Part shown: positions 1 through 9,058 of the stretch, in pieces
Layout of the letters: each line of letters starts with the position of its first letter
How positions within the stretch are numbered: position 1 is the first letter of the stretch
Assembly: GCA_002068205.1 (NCBI GenBank)
Contig: MVZB01000050.1
Coordinates: forward strand, 1-16,212
DNA: 16,212 bases
Origin: a candidate division BRC1 bacterium ADurb.BinA292
GTDB taxonomy: Bacteria; Sumerlaeota; Sumerlaeia; MVZB01
Direction: 5' to 3'
Notes under the pieces: generated by a model
What the model saw: the letters and a program-made list of their open reading frames with translations, nothing else
What the model was told of the DNA's origin: nothing
Databases searched by the model: none
Program-made: the position numbers and the translations under genes

Positions 1-649
1 GCGTGGTGAGGCGGGCGAGCCGTGGGCGATTCCGTTGCGGCTGGCGCGGCGCCGCGGCGCCAGCCCGCTGTTGCGCCGCATGTTCCTGGGTTTCGCCCAT
101 GCGCTGCGCAATACGTATGGCGAACGGCGCGGCCGGCTGCGCAGCTACGTGATGGTGATGAATACCTATTTTCGGCACGCCGCCGGCCGCGGCGCGGTCC
201 AGCTCCCCACGTTGCCGGCGGCGACCGACTGGCGGCGCCTGCGCGAAATCCGGTTCGACCCACGCCGACCCGAGCTGGATGAACTGCTGACGCGCTACTT
301 CCGCCATCGGCTGTTTCGCAAAGACCTGCTGCAGGCCGAGACGCTCCACTTCGGCCATTGCCTGCAGCTTATGCACTGGGGGCTGATCCACTGGTACAGC
401 GCGTGTTTCGCCAACGTCGCCGGCGCGGCCGAGGTCGATTATGAACACCTGACCGAAGGGCTGCGCAACGTCGAGAAATACTACGTCTATCACTCGACGT
501 TTGATCGCCTGTTCGCCACCTACCCGCTGTTGCGCAATTTTCTGGACTGGATTTTCATCCATCCGCTTTATGCGTATTCGATGGGTTACACTGAGGAAAG
601 AGCGGTCGGGGCTACTCCGTCGCCCCCGCCTCTTTCAGGAGGCGGATGA
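1..649 (+). CDS. C-terminal part of an unassigned cytoplasmic protein, possibly YkgJ/FliB-like
   Basis: The reading frame is open from the left edge (first full codon at base 2) and stops at TGA 647-649, so the true start lies outside the window. About 215 residues are visible. They are rich in Arg, Tyr, His and Leu, with no signal peptide and no clear membrane segment. The middle (TRYFRHRLFRKDLL) followed by an aromatic helix (HFGHCLQLMHWGLIHWY) and NVEKYYVYHSTF recalls the helical C-terminal half of YkgJ/FliB-type cysteine-cluster proteins. The cysteine cluster itself would be upstream and is not seen, so this is only a guess. The last 13 codons overlap the 3' end of the convergent ankyrin gene, and the terminal Pro/Gly-rich tail (TPSPPPLSGGG) is probably a by-product of that overlap. 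I am confident that it is coding and not confident of its identity. Confidence 0.65.
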   Translation, partial: RGEAGEPWAIPLRLARRRGASPLLRRMFLGFAHALRNTYGERRGRLRSYVMVMNTYFRHAAGRGAVQLPTLPAATDWRRLREIRFDPRRPELDELLTRYFRHRLFRKDLLQAETLHFGHCLQLMHWGLIHWYSACFANVAGAAEVDYEHLTEGLRNVEKYYVYHSTFDRLFATYPLLRNFLDWIFIHPLYAYSMGYTEERAVGATPSPPPLSGGG

Positions 650-1448
650 TTTCGGGGCGTTCCGGGTGGCGCAGCGCGACGGTCAACGGCTTGACGCCGG
701 CCTCGCCCGTGGGCAGGTTGGGCTCCGCGCCATGCGCCAGCAGCAGCTCGACCGATTCCAGGTGGCCCATCGAAACGGCCAGGTGGAGGGGGGGCACGCC
801 CTGCCCGTTCATCATGTTGGGGTCGGCGCCGTGCTCCAGCAGCAATTGCAAGACATCGACCTGATTGTCCATCGCCGCGCTGAGCATCGGCGTGACGCCG
901 ACGGTCCCATCGCGGACGTTGGGGTCGGCGCCGCGCGCGAGCAGCCAGCGGATCGTCTCGGTCTGGTTGAGATTGACGGCGTCGATCAACGGCGTGGCGT
1001 GGCTGGGCACGGAGCGGGAATTGATGTCGGCGCCGTGATCCAGCAGACGCTGGGCGACCTCAAACTGGCCTTCTCCCACGGCGAAATGAAAGGCGGTCAT
1101 CCCAAACGCCGGATCGACGTAATTGATGTCGATGCCGCTCTTGAGCACCTGGTCGAGGAAGGCCGGGTCCTCCTGCATCGCGGCGACGTAAAGCAGCACC
1201 AGCGGCGTGGTGGTGATGGTCTGGTCACCGGTCGTCGCGCTGGTCATCGCGTCGAGCGGCGCCGGGGCGGCCGGACTCGCCTTGCCGGCGGCGCCCGCGG
1301 GGACGGGCTGCGCGGGGGATGCCGGCGCGGCCGACTGGAACTGGGCCCGTTCCCCCGACGCGCCGCCGGAGGCGCACCCCGCGACCGACGAGATCAACGC
1401 CATTGCCGACAGGCACGCCATCACGATCCGCGGCGAGCTCGACATCAT
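612..1448 (-). CDS. Ankyrin-repeat lipoprotein
   Basis: The product is a 278-residue exported lipoprotein. Residues 1-25 form a signal peptide ending in the lipobox SVAGC, with Cys25 as the predicted lipidated residue. Residues 26-75 are a low-complexity Ala/Pro/Ser linker. From about residue 80 to the end there are roughly six ankyrin repeats. These show the usual helix signatures (TAFHFAVGEGQFEVAQRLL, PPLHLAVSMGHLESVELLL) and HGADIN/RGADPN-type turns. Ankyrin repeats bind protein partners; here they should face the periplasm or sit on the outer membrane, but no partner can be named. The start at 1448 is chosen because AAGGAG (1456-1461) lies 7 bases upstream and the signal peptide begins there. 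An in-frame ATG at 1481 would add 11 residues before the signal. The following in-frame ATG at 1445 is a near-equal alternative. The 3' end overlaps the upstream plus-strand gene by 38 bp. Confidence 0.9.
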   Translation of the reverse strand: MMSSSPRIVMACLSAMALISSVAGCASGGASGERAQFQSAAPASPAQPVPAGAAGKASPAAPAPLDAMTSATTGDQTITTTPLVLLYVAAMQEDPAFLDQVLKSGIDINYVDPAFGMTAFHFAVGEGQFEVAQRLLDHGADINSRSVPSHATPLIDAVNLNQTETIRWLLARGADPNVRDGTVGVTPMLSAAMDNQVDVLQLLLEHGADPNMMNGQGVPPLHLAVSMGHLESVELLLAHGAEPNLPTGEAGVKPLTVALRHPERPEIIRLLKEAGATE

Positions 1449-1455
1449 GATTACA

Positions 1456-1461
1456 CTCCTT
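1456..1461 (-). promoter_or_regulatory. Ribosome binding site of the ankyrin lipoprotein gene
   Basis: On the minus strand the sequence reads AAGGAG, 7 bases before ATG 1448. It decides between the start at 1448 and the longer in-frame start at 1481, for which no such motif is present. Confidence 0.7.
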
Positions 1462-1491
1462 GAGCCGGACGAGAATCCCACTGGGGTTCCA

Positions 1492-1519
1492 ATTATCAGC
1501 AGAACCGACGGGAAATCAA
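1492..1519 (-). promoter_or_regulatory. Sigma70-type promoter for the ankyrin lipoprotein gene
   Basis: Read on the minus strand, TTGATT (1514-1519) and GATAAT (1492-1497) are separated by 16 bases. The -10 box differs from TATAAT at one position. Transcription would begin near 1485 and leave a leader of about 37 bases containing the AAGGAG site. The sigma factor and start point are inferred from consensus only. Confidence 0.5.
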
Positions 1520-1575
1520 CCCGGCGCGCGACCGGCGCGGCGGGTTGGGCGACGAGAGGACGAAATGGAGCGTTA

Positions 1576-1610
1576 TTTCGAGAGCCGAGGCCGAGGACGA
1601 GGGACGGTGA
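1576..1610 (+). repeat. Dispersed purine-rich repeat, copy A
   Basis: After a TTTCG lead-in, the core CGAGAGCCGAGG runs into CGAGGACGAGGGACGG. The 29-base core (1579-1607) matches copy B (5357-5385) at 26 positions. It sits between divergent genes. It is one of four clear copies in this window, all read in the plus orientation. Confidence 0.75.
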
Positions 1611-1680
1611 TGTTGATTCAGAAGGCGGCCGAAGCGGCCCTGATGCCGGTTTGCTCGGTCGCCAACCGGGGATTTAGCTG

Positions 1681-1710
1681 TTGGCCCGTCTTTGGCTCTT
1701 CTGCTAGCAT
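1681..1710 (+). promoter_or_regulatory. Possible weak promoter for ftsH
   Basis: TTGGCC (1681-1686) and TAGCAT (1705-1710) are 18 bases apart and about 100 bases upstream of the ftsH start. Both boxes differ from consensus at two or more positions, so this is a weak candidate. Confidence 0.22.
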
Positions 1711-1809
1711 GAGGCTGGATTTGGCGGCCGCCGATACTGACGCCTGGCTTTTCATTCCGGTCCTCCTCGTCGAATCCCGCAGCCCGATCTCCTTGAGTAA
1801 CAGGATGCA

Positions 1810-3747
<1,938 letters not shown>

Positions 3748-3784
3748 ACCACCGTGGCTGAAGCGCGGGCATGGCGGTGGCGCC

Positions 3785-3833
3785 GAAATCTACGGAATAT
3801 TTAATTCACACACGCAGAGACGCGAAGACGCCG
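3785..3833 (+). repeat. Possible dispersed-repeat remnant of the CACACGCAGAGACGC type
   Basis: The bases AATTCACACACGCAGAGACG (from 3802), followed by CGAAGACGC, are AT-richer and more repetitive than the surrounding coding DNA. They resemble the 'cacacggagacgcggagac' type of interspersed repeat found in some bacterial genomes. That resemblance is from memory and unverified. Only one copy is present here. It lies between the ftsH stop and the preferred start of the SGNH hydrolase gene, and can be read through in that gene's frame. Confidence 0.4.
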
Positions 3834-5000
3834 ATGCGCGCGCGCTGCAAGGAAAGAAGCCTTCTCTTCGGCTGCGCCGCGATCGGCCTTTCGCTCTTAT
3901 TCGGACTCCTTTCAGTCGAGATTGGCTTTCGGATCGCCACCGGTGATCGCTACCGCGATCTGACGCTTAATTATTTCCCGCCCGGTTCGGTCATTTACGA
4001 CGAGGTGCTGGGCTGGAATTACCGGCCGGGGTATGCGGCGACGTGGCACTATTTCGAGTATGCGTTCGACGTGCGGATCGACGAGCGGGGTCTGCGGGTC
4101 GATGACGATCCGCCCGCGCCGGCGACGGCGCCGCGCATTCTGTTCCTCGGCGATTCCTTTACGTTCGGCGTCGGGGTCGACGCCGGCCAGACGTTCGTGG
4201 AACAGACCGAGGCGCGGCTGCGGGCCGCGGGTCTCGTGACCGAATGCCTCAACGCGGGCCGGGTCGGCGCGGGCACGCGGGCGGCACGCCAACGCCTGGA
4301 ACAACTGATCGACGCCACGTCGCCCACGCTTGTGATCCACGCCTTTTTCCCGGAGAACGATCTGGCGGACGATTGGCTCGGCGCGGCGCCCGATGCCGCC
4401 CGGTTCACGAATCACGGGGGGGAACCCTACGCGAACGGTGAACCGCTGGCCGCCGCGCGGACGACCCCCACCGGTCCGCTCTTCCGGAACAGCGCCTTCT
4501 ACCGCTGGCTGCGCATGCGGATTCCAGGTTCGATCAACCTGGGGGAGAATCCGTATCAGGGCATGTGGTTCGACGAGCGGCTCATCGTTCCGCCGGACTG
4601 GGTGCCGGCGGCCGAGGCGCTGACGCGGGCCGAATGGGCGGCGATGCAGGTCCGCTGCGAGGCGCGCGGCGCCGCGTTCGCCGTCGTCCTGATTCCATCG
4701 GACTACGACGTCGACGACCGGCTGTGGCGGCGCATCGTCAAGCGTTACGGCGTTGCGCGCGGCCACCGGGAGGAAGGTTATGACCGGGAACTCCCATTCG
4801 CCTGGGCCGCGCAGGCCGGTCGCGATCTGGGGATTCCGGTGCTCAACCTGCGGCCGCTGGCACGCGCGGCCCATGCGCGGCGAGGGGAACCGCTCTATTT
4901 TCAGCATGATCGGCATTTTACCGCCGCGGGGCATGGGCTCGCCGCCGAGGCCATCGCCGGCTTTATCCAGGATGCGGGCCTGTTGCCGGGCGGCGCGTGA
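3834..5000 (+). CDS. Membrane-anchored SGNH/GDSL-type hydrolase
   Basis: The product is 388 residues, with one N-terminal membrane segment (about residues 10-28) followed by an extracytoplasmic SGNH fold. FLGDSFTFG (104-112) supplies the nucleophile Ser108. PENDLADD (173-180) supplies the block III Asn175. DRHFTAAGH (359-367) matches the D-x-H block of AlgJ/AlgX-like and related SGNH proteins (Asp359, His361). SGNH enzymes are esterases or acetyltransferases, often acting on polysaccharides or lipids; the substrate here cannot be told. An in-frame ATG at 3771 would add 21 residues (MAVAPKSTEYLIHTRRDAKTP), but these are encoded largely by the repeat-like DNA at 3785-3833. ATG 3834 is therefore preferred because it sits directly before the membrane segment. 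Neither start has a good ribosome binding site, so the start is uncertain. Confidence 0.85.
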   Translation: MRARCKERSLLFGCAAIGLSLLFGLLSVEIGFRIATGDRYRDLTLNYFPPGSVIYDEVLGWNYRPGYAATWHYFEYAFDVRIDERGLRVDDDPPAPATAPRILFLGDSFTFGVGVDAGQTFVEQTEARLRAAGLVTECLNAGRVGAGTRAARQRLEQLIDATSPTLVIHAFFPENDLADDWLGAAPDAARFTNHGGEPYANGEPLAAARTTPTGPLFRNSAFYRWLRMRIPGSINLGENPYQGMWFDERLIVPPDWVPAAEALTRAEWAAMQVRCEARGAAFAVVLIPSDYDVDDRLWRRIVKRYGVARGHREEGYDRELPFAWAAQAGRDLGIPVLNLRPLARAAHARRGEPLYFQHDRHFTAAGHGLAAEAIAGFIQDAGLLPGGA

Positions 5001-5097
5001 GGCACGTGCCCGGTCTTGTGCAACCTTTTGCCCCTGCCACGGGTCTGTGAGAGCATACGGCAAGCGCCGCCCCGGGGGCATTTTGCGGAGTCTCGGC

Positions 5098-5340
5098 ATG
5101 TCGCAACCGGAGGAATTCCAGATCACGATTGAACCGGATGGCCGGATCATTCTGGATGGTCGCGGCCTGCACGAAACGTCGTATCGGCGGATTCTGGAGT
5201 TGCTCGCGGCAACGGTCGGCCCGGTCCAGGAACTGCAGCGCGCGCCGGGCGAACCGCCCGCCACGGCGCTGCATCGGCCCGCGGTGAAGTCCGAAGCGGA
5301 GCTGGATACCGACGAATTGCGGCTGGATCGCGGGGATTAG
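5098..5340 (+). CDS. Small 80-residue hypothetical protein
   Basis: This is an 80-residue acidic protein starting at ATG 5098, with GGAG at 5087-5090 (7-base spacing). The N-terminal half (FQITIEPDGRIILDGRGLHE, residues 7-26) has the strand-turn-strand look of small 'DUF2997-like' proteins that begin with I-x-I-x-x-D-G. It is followed by a helix (YRRILELLAATVG). The C-terminal third is polar and ends in TDELRLDRGD. It has no signal peptide, membrane segment or cysteines. It lies 97 bases after the SGNH hydrolase gene on the same strand and ends 48 bases before a convergent gene. The DUF2997 comparison is tentative and the function is unknown. A longer upstream extension in the same frame exists but has no supporting start signal. 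Confidence 0.65.
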   Translation: MSQPEEFQITIEPDGRIILDGRGLHETSYRRILELLAATVGPVQELQRAPGEPPATALHRPAVKSEAELDTDELRLDRGD

Positions 5341-5353
5341 GGAGACGGCGCCG

Positions 5354-5390
5354 ATTCGAGGGCCGAAGACGAGGACGAGGGACGGATCTC
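5354..5390 (+). repeat. Dispersed purine-rich repeat, copy B
   Basis: ATTCGAGGGCCGAAGACGAG followed by GACGAGGGACGGATCTC. The core 5357-5385 matches copy A at 26 of 29 positions. It fills most of the 48-base gap between two convergent genes and reaches the stop codon of the minus-strand membrane protein (5389-5391). Confidence 0.75.
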
Positions 5391-6516
5391 AGTGCGCGGG
5401 ATGAGGAGGATTCGCGGCGTCGGCGTCGAACCAGCCGGCGGCGGCGCCCCCGCCCAGCAGATTCAGCGGCAGGGTCCCCATGCTGAACAGATCCCAATCG
5501 CGCCAGCCGCAGCGCGGATGCCAGAGCAGGATCCAGAGGAAGCCGATGACGGCGGCGACGATGAGCGGCAGCGCGGCGGCGGAACGGATCCGGCGCCAGT
5601 GGCGCGCCAGCAGGACGAGGCCGAGCGGGGCGCTGGCGAGGATGAAGCCGAAAAAATGGGCCAGATGCAGCGGCGTGCCGAAGGTGAAGAGGAAGAACAT
5701 GCCGGTTTCGCTGCGCGCTTCGAGCCGGCGCGCCATCGACGGCGTCAGCGGCGTGATCATGTCGAGGAAGTGCTCGTTGAACGTGATGTAGAGGATATGA
5801 TGGACGCCGGCCATGTCGGCCAGCGCCGGCAGCATGTCGATCAGGCACATCGCGATGATCGCCACCAGCGCCCGTTCCCACGCGCCGGCGGGCCATGGCC
5901 GGATGCGCCATCGGCCGGTGACGCGCTCGAATGCCAGGCACAGCAGCGCCGGGGCGAAGAACAGCGCCAGCTTGTGCGTCAGGTAGGCCAGCGCCAGGGC
6001 GAGCGCGGCATGGAACGGCGTCACTCCCGAGCCGGGTTGCAGCGCGCGGACGAGGAGCATGAAATAGAGCAGGAGCGTTACGGCGACGGGCGCGTAAAGT
6101 TCGAGGTGGCCAACGAAGACCCACGTCAGGCAACTGCCCAGCACGGCGGCCCAGACCATCGGTGACCGGCAGAACTCCCACAGCAGGACCAGGAACAGCC
6201 CGCCGCAGAAAGCGCCGCTCAGCGCCATGCCGAGCGCCAGGTCGCCGGCCGCCAGATGGAACTGGAGCGCGATCTGGTGCGCGAGCGGTTCGCGCATGAA
6301 GTAGACCAGCGAATCGCGCCAGTAGAGCGCCATGGACTGGGGCGAGGTGAGGAGCTCGCTGTCGCCCCCCGGCACGCCGAACGGCCGCAAAAGGAAGAAG
6401 ATCGCGGCGCCGCTCAGGAACAGCGCCGCCGGAATGGCATACGCGGGCCAGCCGGACTGCAACCCGCCAGCGCCGATTGGTGGGGCGCCTAACGAACCGG
6501 CGGGATGGTCTGACAT
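5389..6516 (-). CDS. Multi-pass membrane protein, GT-C glycosyltransferase-like
   Basis: The product is 375 residues with roughly eight or nine hydrophobic segments (about 25-45, 92-112, 118-136, 140-157, 167-195, 212-235, 272-303, 313-332, 343-360). An acidic motif just after the first segment (GGDSE, 50-54) and HLELYAP (137-143) in a loop recall GT-C enzymes. The C-terminal WRDWDLFS (338-345) resembles the 'RDWDLFA' signature seen in many bacterial GT-C-like membrane proteins. Such enzymes move sugars from polyprenyl-phosphate donors at the membrane; donor and acceptor are not predictable here. Only one hydrophobic segment follows the RDWDLF motif. Relatives known to me usually continue further, so the C-terminus may be shortened, and a repeat copy abuts the stop. 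It is third in a minus-strand series after the lipoprotein and aroA, 103 bases downstream of aroA. The ribosome binding site is poor. Confidence 0.8.
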   Translation of the reverse strand: MSDHPAGSLGAPPIGAGGLQSGWPAYAIPAALFLSGAAIFFLLRPFGVPGGDSELLTSPQSMALYWRDSLVYFMREPLAHQIALQFHLAAGDLALGMALSGAFCGGLFLVLLWEFCRSPMVWAAVLGSCLTWVFVGHLELYAPVAVTLLLYFMLLVRALQPGSGVTPFHAALALALAYLTHKLALFFAPALLCLAFERVTGRWRIRPWPAGAWERALVAIIAMCLIDMLPALADMAGVHHILYITFNEHFLDMITPLTPSMARRLEARSETGMFFLFTFGTPLHLAHFFGFILASAPLGLVLLARHWRRIRSAAALPLIVAAVIGFLWILLWHPRCGWRDWDLFSMGTLPLNLLGGGAAAGWFDADAANPPHPAH

Positions 6517-6576
6517 GCGCGGGCGACCTTTCTACGGGGGGTCGAGTTGCTCATGGGTCCGCGAATGGGGGGTGCC

Positions 6577-6608
6577 TTTGAGAGTCGATCACGAGGATGA
6601 GGATGGAG
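6577..6608 (+). repeat. Dispersed purine-rich repeat, diverged copy C
   Basis: TTTGAGAGTCGATCACGAGG, then ATGAGGATGGAG. It aligns with copies A and D through GAGAG-CGA and the ACGAGGA-GAGGA part, with several substitutions. It lies in the 103-base gap between aroA and the membrane protein gene. The orientation is the same as the other copies even though the flanking genes here are on the minus strand. Confidence 0.5.
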
Positions 6609-6619
6609 TCGGGCCAAGT

Positions 6620-7972
6620 TTAATCTGAAGCCGGGACGAGGTCCAGTTTGACGCCCATGCGCTGCAGATCGGCGAAGAAATCGGGGTAGGACTTGCTGAC
6701 GGATTCGGCGCGGGTGATGCGCAGGCCGTTGCGGCAGCGGAGGCCGACGATCGCGAGCATCTGCGCGACGCGATGGTCACCGCGCGAATCGACGTCGACG
6801 CCGCCGTTGTAGCCGTCGGGGTTGCCGTCGATTTCGATCCAATCCTCGCCGTGGCGGGCGCGGACGCCGAGCCGGGCCAACTCTTCCAGCGGCTCGCGGA
6901 TCCGGTCGCACTCCTTCAGGCGCAGGTTGCCGATGTTGCCGAACCGGCTCGTCCCGTCGGCCAGGCAGGCGGCGCCGATGAGCGCGAGGACGGCGTCGGT
7001 CGCCAGGTCGCCGTCCAGGTCGGCGGCCTGCAAGTTCCCCTTGGAGTGAATCACCAGGGCGTGCTCCTCGGGACGGACAAAGGTGCAGCCCATCGCGGCG
7101 AGGAGGGGCTCGGCGCGGCGCTCGCCCTGCGCATCGTCCTGTAAACCGTGGATCGTGGACATGCCGCCGGCGACGGCCACCGCGGCCATCAGCGCCGCCG
7201 CCGACGGCCAATCGCCGTTGACGGCGTGGTCGCCGGCGCGTCCCACCTGGCCGCCCGGGACGAGAAAGCGAAATCCCGAGGGATCCGGGTCGCAGCGAAG
7301 GCTGAACCGGCGCAGCGCATCGAGCGTCTGATCGATGAGCGGCCGCGAGACGAGGACGGGGGGCGCCGTCGCGTCGGCGCCGGTGACCTCGATGGTCGTG
7401 TCGCCGGTCAGGTGCGGCGCGAGGAAGAGCAGCGCGCTGAGGAACTGCGAACTGCGCGCGCCGCTGACCTTGACGGCGCCGCCGCGGACGCGTTGGGGAC
7501 CACCGGCAATCCGAATCGGCAGGCGACCGTCGCTTCCCTGGCCGGTGGCGTCGGCGCCGAGCTGGCGCAACGCCGCCAGCAGGTCCTCATTGGGTCGACG
7601 GCCGAGCGAGTCGGCGTGATCGGTGACGAACTCAACCTCGCCCTCGACCAGGCAGGCGACGGCGAGGAGCAGGCGCAGCACGGCGCCGGCATTGCCGGGG
7701 TTAAGCCGGCCGGGATTGCGCGGGCGGCCGGCGAAGCCGCGCACGGTCAGGTCGGGTCCGGTCTCCTCAATCTGGGCGCCGAGCGCGCGCAGGCAGGCGA
7801 CGAGCGCGCGGGCATCGTCGTTGGTGGCGGGCCGCCGGATGAGGCTGCGTCCATCGGCCAGTGCCGCCCCCAGCAGCAGGCGCGTCGTGTAGTTTTTGGA
7901 AGGGGGCGCCTGCACGTAGCCCCCGAGCGGACCGGAAGGATGAATGACGGCGGTATAGCGAGAGGGCAGCAT
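6620..7972 (-). CDS. aroA: 3-phosphoshikimate 1-carboxyvinyltransferase (EPSP synthase)
   Basis: The product is 450 residues and cytoplasmic. It transfers enolpyruvate from PEP to shikimate-3-phosphate, step six of the shikimate pathway. Full-length family motifs are present: PPSKNYTTR (23-31, Lys26), GNAGAVLRLL (93-102), SGARSSQFLSALL (170-182), GDWPSAAALMA (253-263), catalytic Asp326 in LATDAVLAL, LKECDRIRE (352-360, Glu354 and Arg357), RGDHRVAQ (397-404) and VSKSYPDFF (425-433). Residue numbering around GNAG coincides with that of the E. coli enzyme. The residues equivalent to Thr97 and Pro101 are Ala97 and Leu101, which matters for glyphosate sensitivity (see findings). It starts 22 bases after the upstream lipoprotein gene, so the two are probably co-transcribed. 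No clear Shine-Dalgarno motif is seen. Confidence 0.97.
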   Translation of the reverse strand: MLPSRYTAVIHPSGPLGGYVQAPPSKNYTTRLLLGAALADGRSLIRRPATNDDARALVACLRALGAQIEETGPDLTVRGFAGRPRNPGRLNPGNAGAVLRLLLAVACLVEGEVEFVTDHADSLGRRPNEDLLAALRQLGADATGQGSDGRLPIRIAGGPQRVRGGAVKVSGARSSQFLSALLFLAPHLTGDTTIEVTGADATAPPVLVSRPLIDQTLDALRRFSLRCDPDPSGFRFLVPGGQVGRAGDHAVNGDWPSAAALMAAVAVAGGMSTIHGLQDDAQGERRAEPLLAAMGCTFVRPEEHALVIHSKGNLQAADLDGDLATDAVLALIGAACLADGTSRFGNIGNLRLKECDRIREPLEELARLGVRARHGEDWIEIDGNPDGYNGGVDVDSRGDHRVAQMLAIVGLRCRNGLRITRAESVSKSYPDFFADLQRMGVKLDLVPASD

Positions 7973-7994
7973 GGCAGGCGATCCAGGTGTTGCG

Positions 7995-8954
7995 TTACGG
8001 CGCGTTCAGCAGCTCGACCGTCAACTGGGCGTTGCCGTGCGCGCGAAACGCGAATTCGAGTTCGTTCAGGCCGGGGCGCCATTCGCGCAGTTCACCCCGA
8101 CCGCCAAACGGGCGCTCAAGGTAAATCTTGCGCAGCGTGATCGTTCCATCCTCCGACTCGACGCCGACCGAATCGGGGGCAAAGAGCAGACGGAGACTGA
8201 ACTCATGATAGCCCTCGATGGAACTGGTCAGATCGACCGGTTGAGCCCACTGATGGCCGCCGCGCGGATTGGGCAGGCGGCCCCAGACGCCGCGGTCAAC
8301 GCTGATCCAGACTTCGGGGCGCGCACCGGGCGGGTCGACCTCCCAGCTCAGCATCCCGCCCAAGTGCGGCAGGGGCGAGGAAAAAGTCCACTGCACATAG
8401 GCTTCGCCCGAGGATGGATCCAGCACGATGGGCGTGGCGCGGCCCGAGCGGGCGTTACGCAGGGTATCGGCGGCCGAAAGGATCCGGGTGTTATCGCCCC
8501 CCATCGCCCAGAGGAAGGCGCCCTGAAGATGCATGTCGCCGTCGATTTCGCGCTCGCCGCAGACGAAGCGCTCGCCCGGCATGAGCCGGAACGGCTTGAG
8601 AACCGAGCGCGGCGCGGGTTCGGCCAGCGGATCGGGTGACGGGGGTTCGGCGCCGGCCGGCCTGGCGACATCCAGCAGGTCGGCGCCGCCCAGGCCCCAG
8701 AGCCGGATTTCATCGACTGGGTCCCGCCCGTCGTTGCGCAGGACGAGATCCTGCCAGGGGGGTGCGTTGGCCATGCGCCGCACCGAGACGCGGTAATGGC
8801 CCGGCTGGTGGACGGTGAGTCGCGGTTCGCCCAACCGGTTATGCTGGGCGTTGACGAAGATGATCTGTTGGCGGGCGCAGCCCGTCAGCATGACGATGAG
8901 CAGCGCGCCCAGCGGCGTCAGAATCCGCGGCAACACCTCTAACGGCACCCCCAT
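7995..8954 (-). CDS. Hypothetical lipoprotein with beta-sandwich-like C-terminus
   Basis: The product is 319 residues. The N-terminus is a lipoprotein signal peptide with lipobox MLTGC and lipidated Cys26. The body is rich in predicted strands. Segments such as PGHYRVSVRRM (about residue 51) and WISVDRGVWG resemble beta-sandwich or carbohydrate-binding-type folds, as does VDLTSSIEGYHEFSLRLLF near the C-terminal third. I do not recognise a specific family. The frame is open up to an ATG at 9329, but the extra 125 residues are arginine-rich and low in complexity, and would lie across the divergent promoter region and antisense to the start of the secretion ATPase gene. ATG 8954, directly before the signal peptide, is therefore chosen. 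It is first in the minus-strand series ahead of aroA, with a 22-base gap. Confidence 0.75.
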   Translation of the reverse strand: MGVPLEVLPRILTPLGALLIVMLTGCARQQIIFVNAQHNRLGEPRLTVHQPGHYRVSVRRMANAPPWQDLVLRNDGRDPVDEIRLWGLGGADLLDVARPAGAEPPSPDPLAEPAPRSVLKPFRLMPGERFVCGEREIDGDMHLQGAFLWAMGGDNTRILSAADTLRNARSGRATPIVLDPSSGEAYVQWTFSSPLPHLGGMLSWEVDPPGARPEVWISVDRGVWGRLPNPRGGHQWAQPVDLTSSIEGYHEFSLRLLFAPDSVGVESEDGTITLRKIYLERPFGGRGELREWRPGLNELEFAFRAHGNAQLTVELLNAP

Positions 8955-9058
8955 CCCAGGATTCAGGCCGCTGGAACGACGCCCGGACCGGCTCGACGGG
9001 GTCGGGCGCGCGGGCGGCCTAAACCGACCATTGCCAATCGCAAACCGGCTGATCGCGC

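Larger units (their letters stand above)
1449..1809. other. Divergent intergenic region between the ankyrin gene and ftsH
   Basis: This 361-base stretch has no convincing gene. Short open frames here lack coding character and a ribosome binding site. It holds the minus-strand promoter at 1492-1519, a dispersed repeat copy at 1576-1610, and a weak plus-strand promoter candidate at 1681-1710. No T-tract terminator was seen. Confidence 0.6.

Noticed and set aside
5001..5010. Palindrome GGCACGTGCC after the SGNH gene
   Set aside because: It is a single 10-bp palindrome without a T-tract or second copy, and is expected by chance at this GC content.
3912..5264. 450-codon minus-strand open frame opposite the SGNH hydrolase
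   Set aside because: The translation is Arg/Pro-rich and shows no motifs. The plus-strand product has all the SGNH catalytic blocks.
5392..6165. 257-codon plus-strand open frame opposite the membrane protein
   Set aside because: The translation is charged and Gln/Arg/Glu-rich, typical of the antisense of a hydrophobic gene.
7148..8140. 330-codon plus-strand open frame opposite aroA
   Set aside because: It is antisense to a complete AroA, and its composition is Gly/Arg/Ala-rich without structure.
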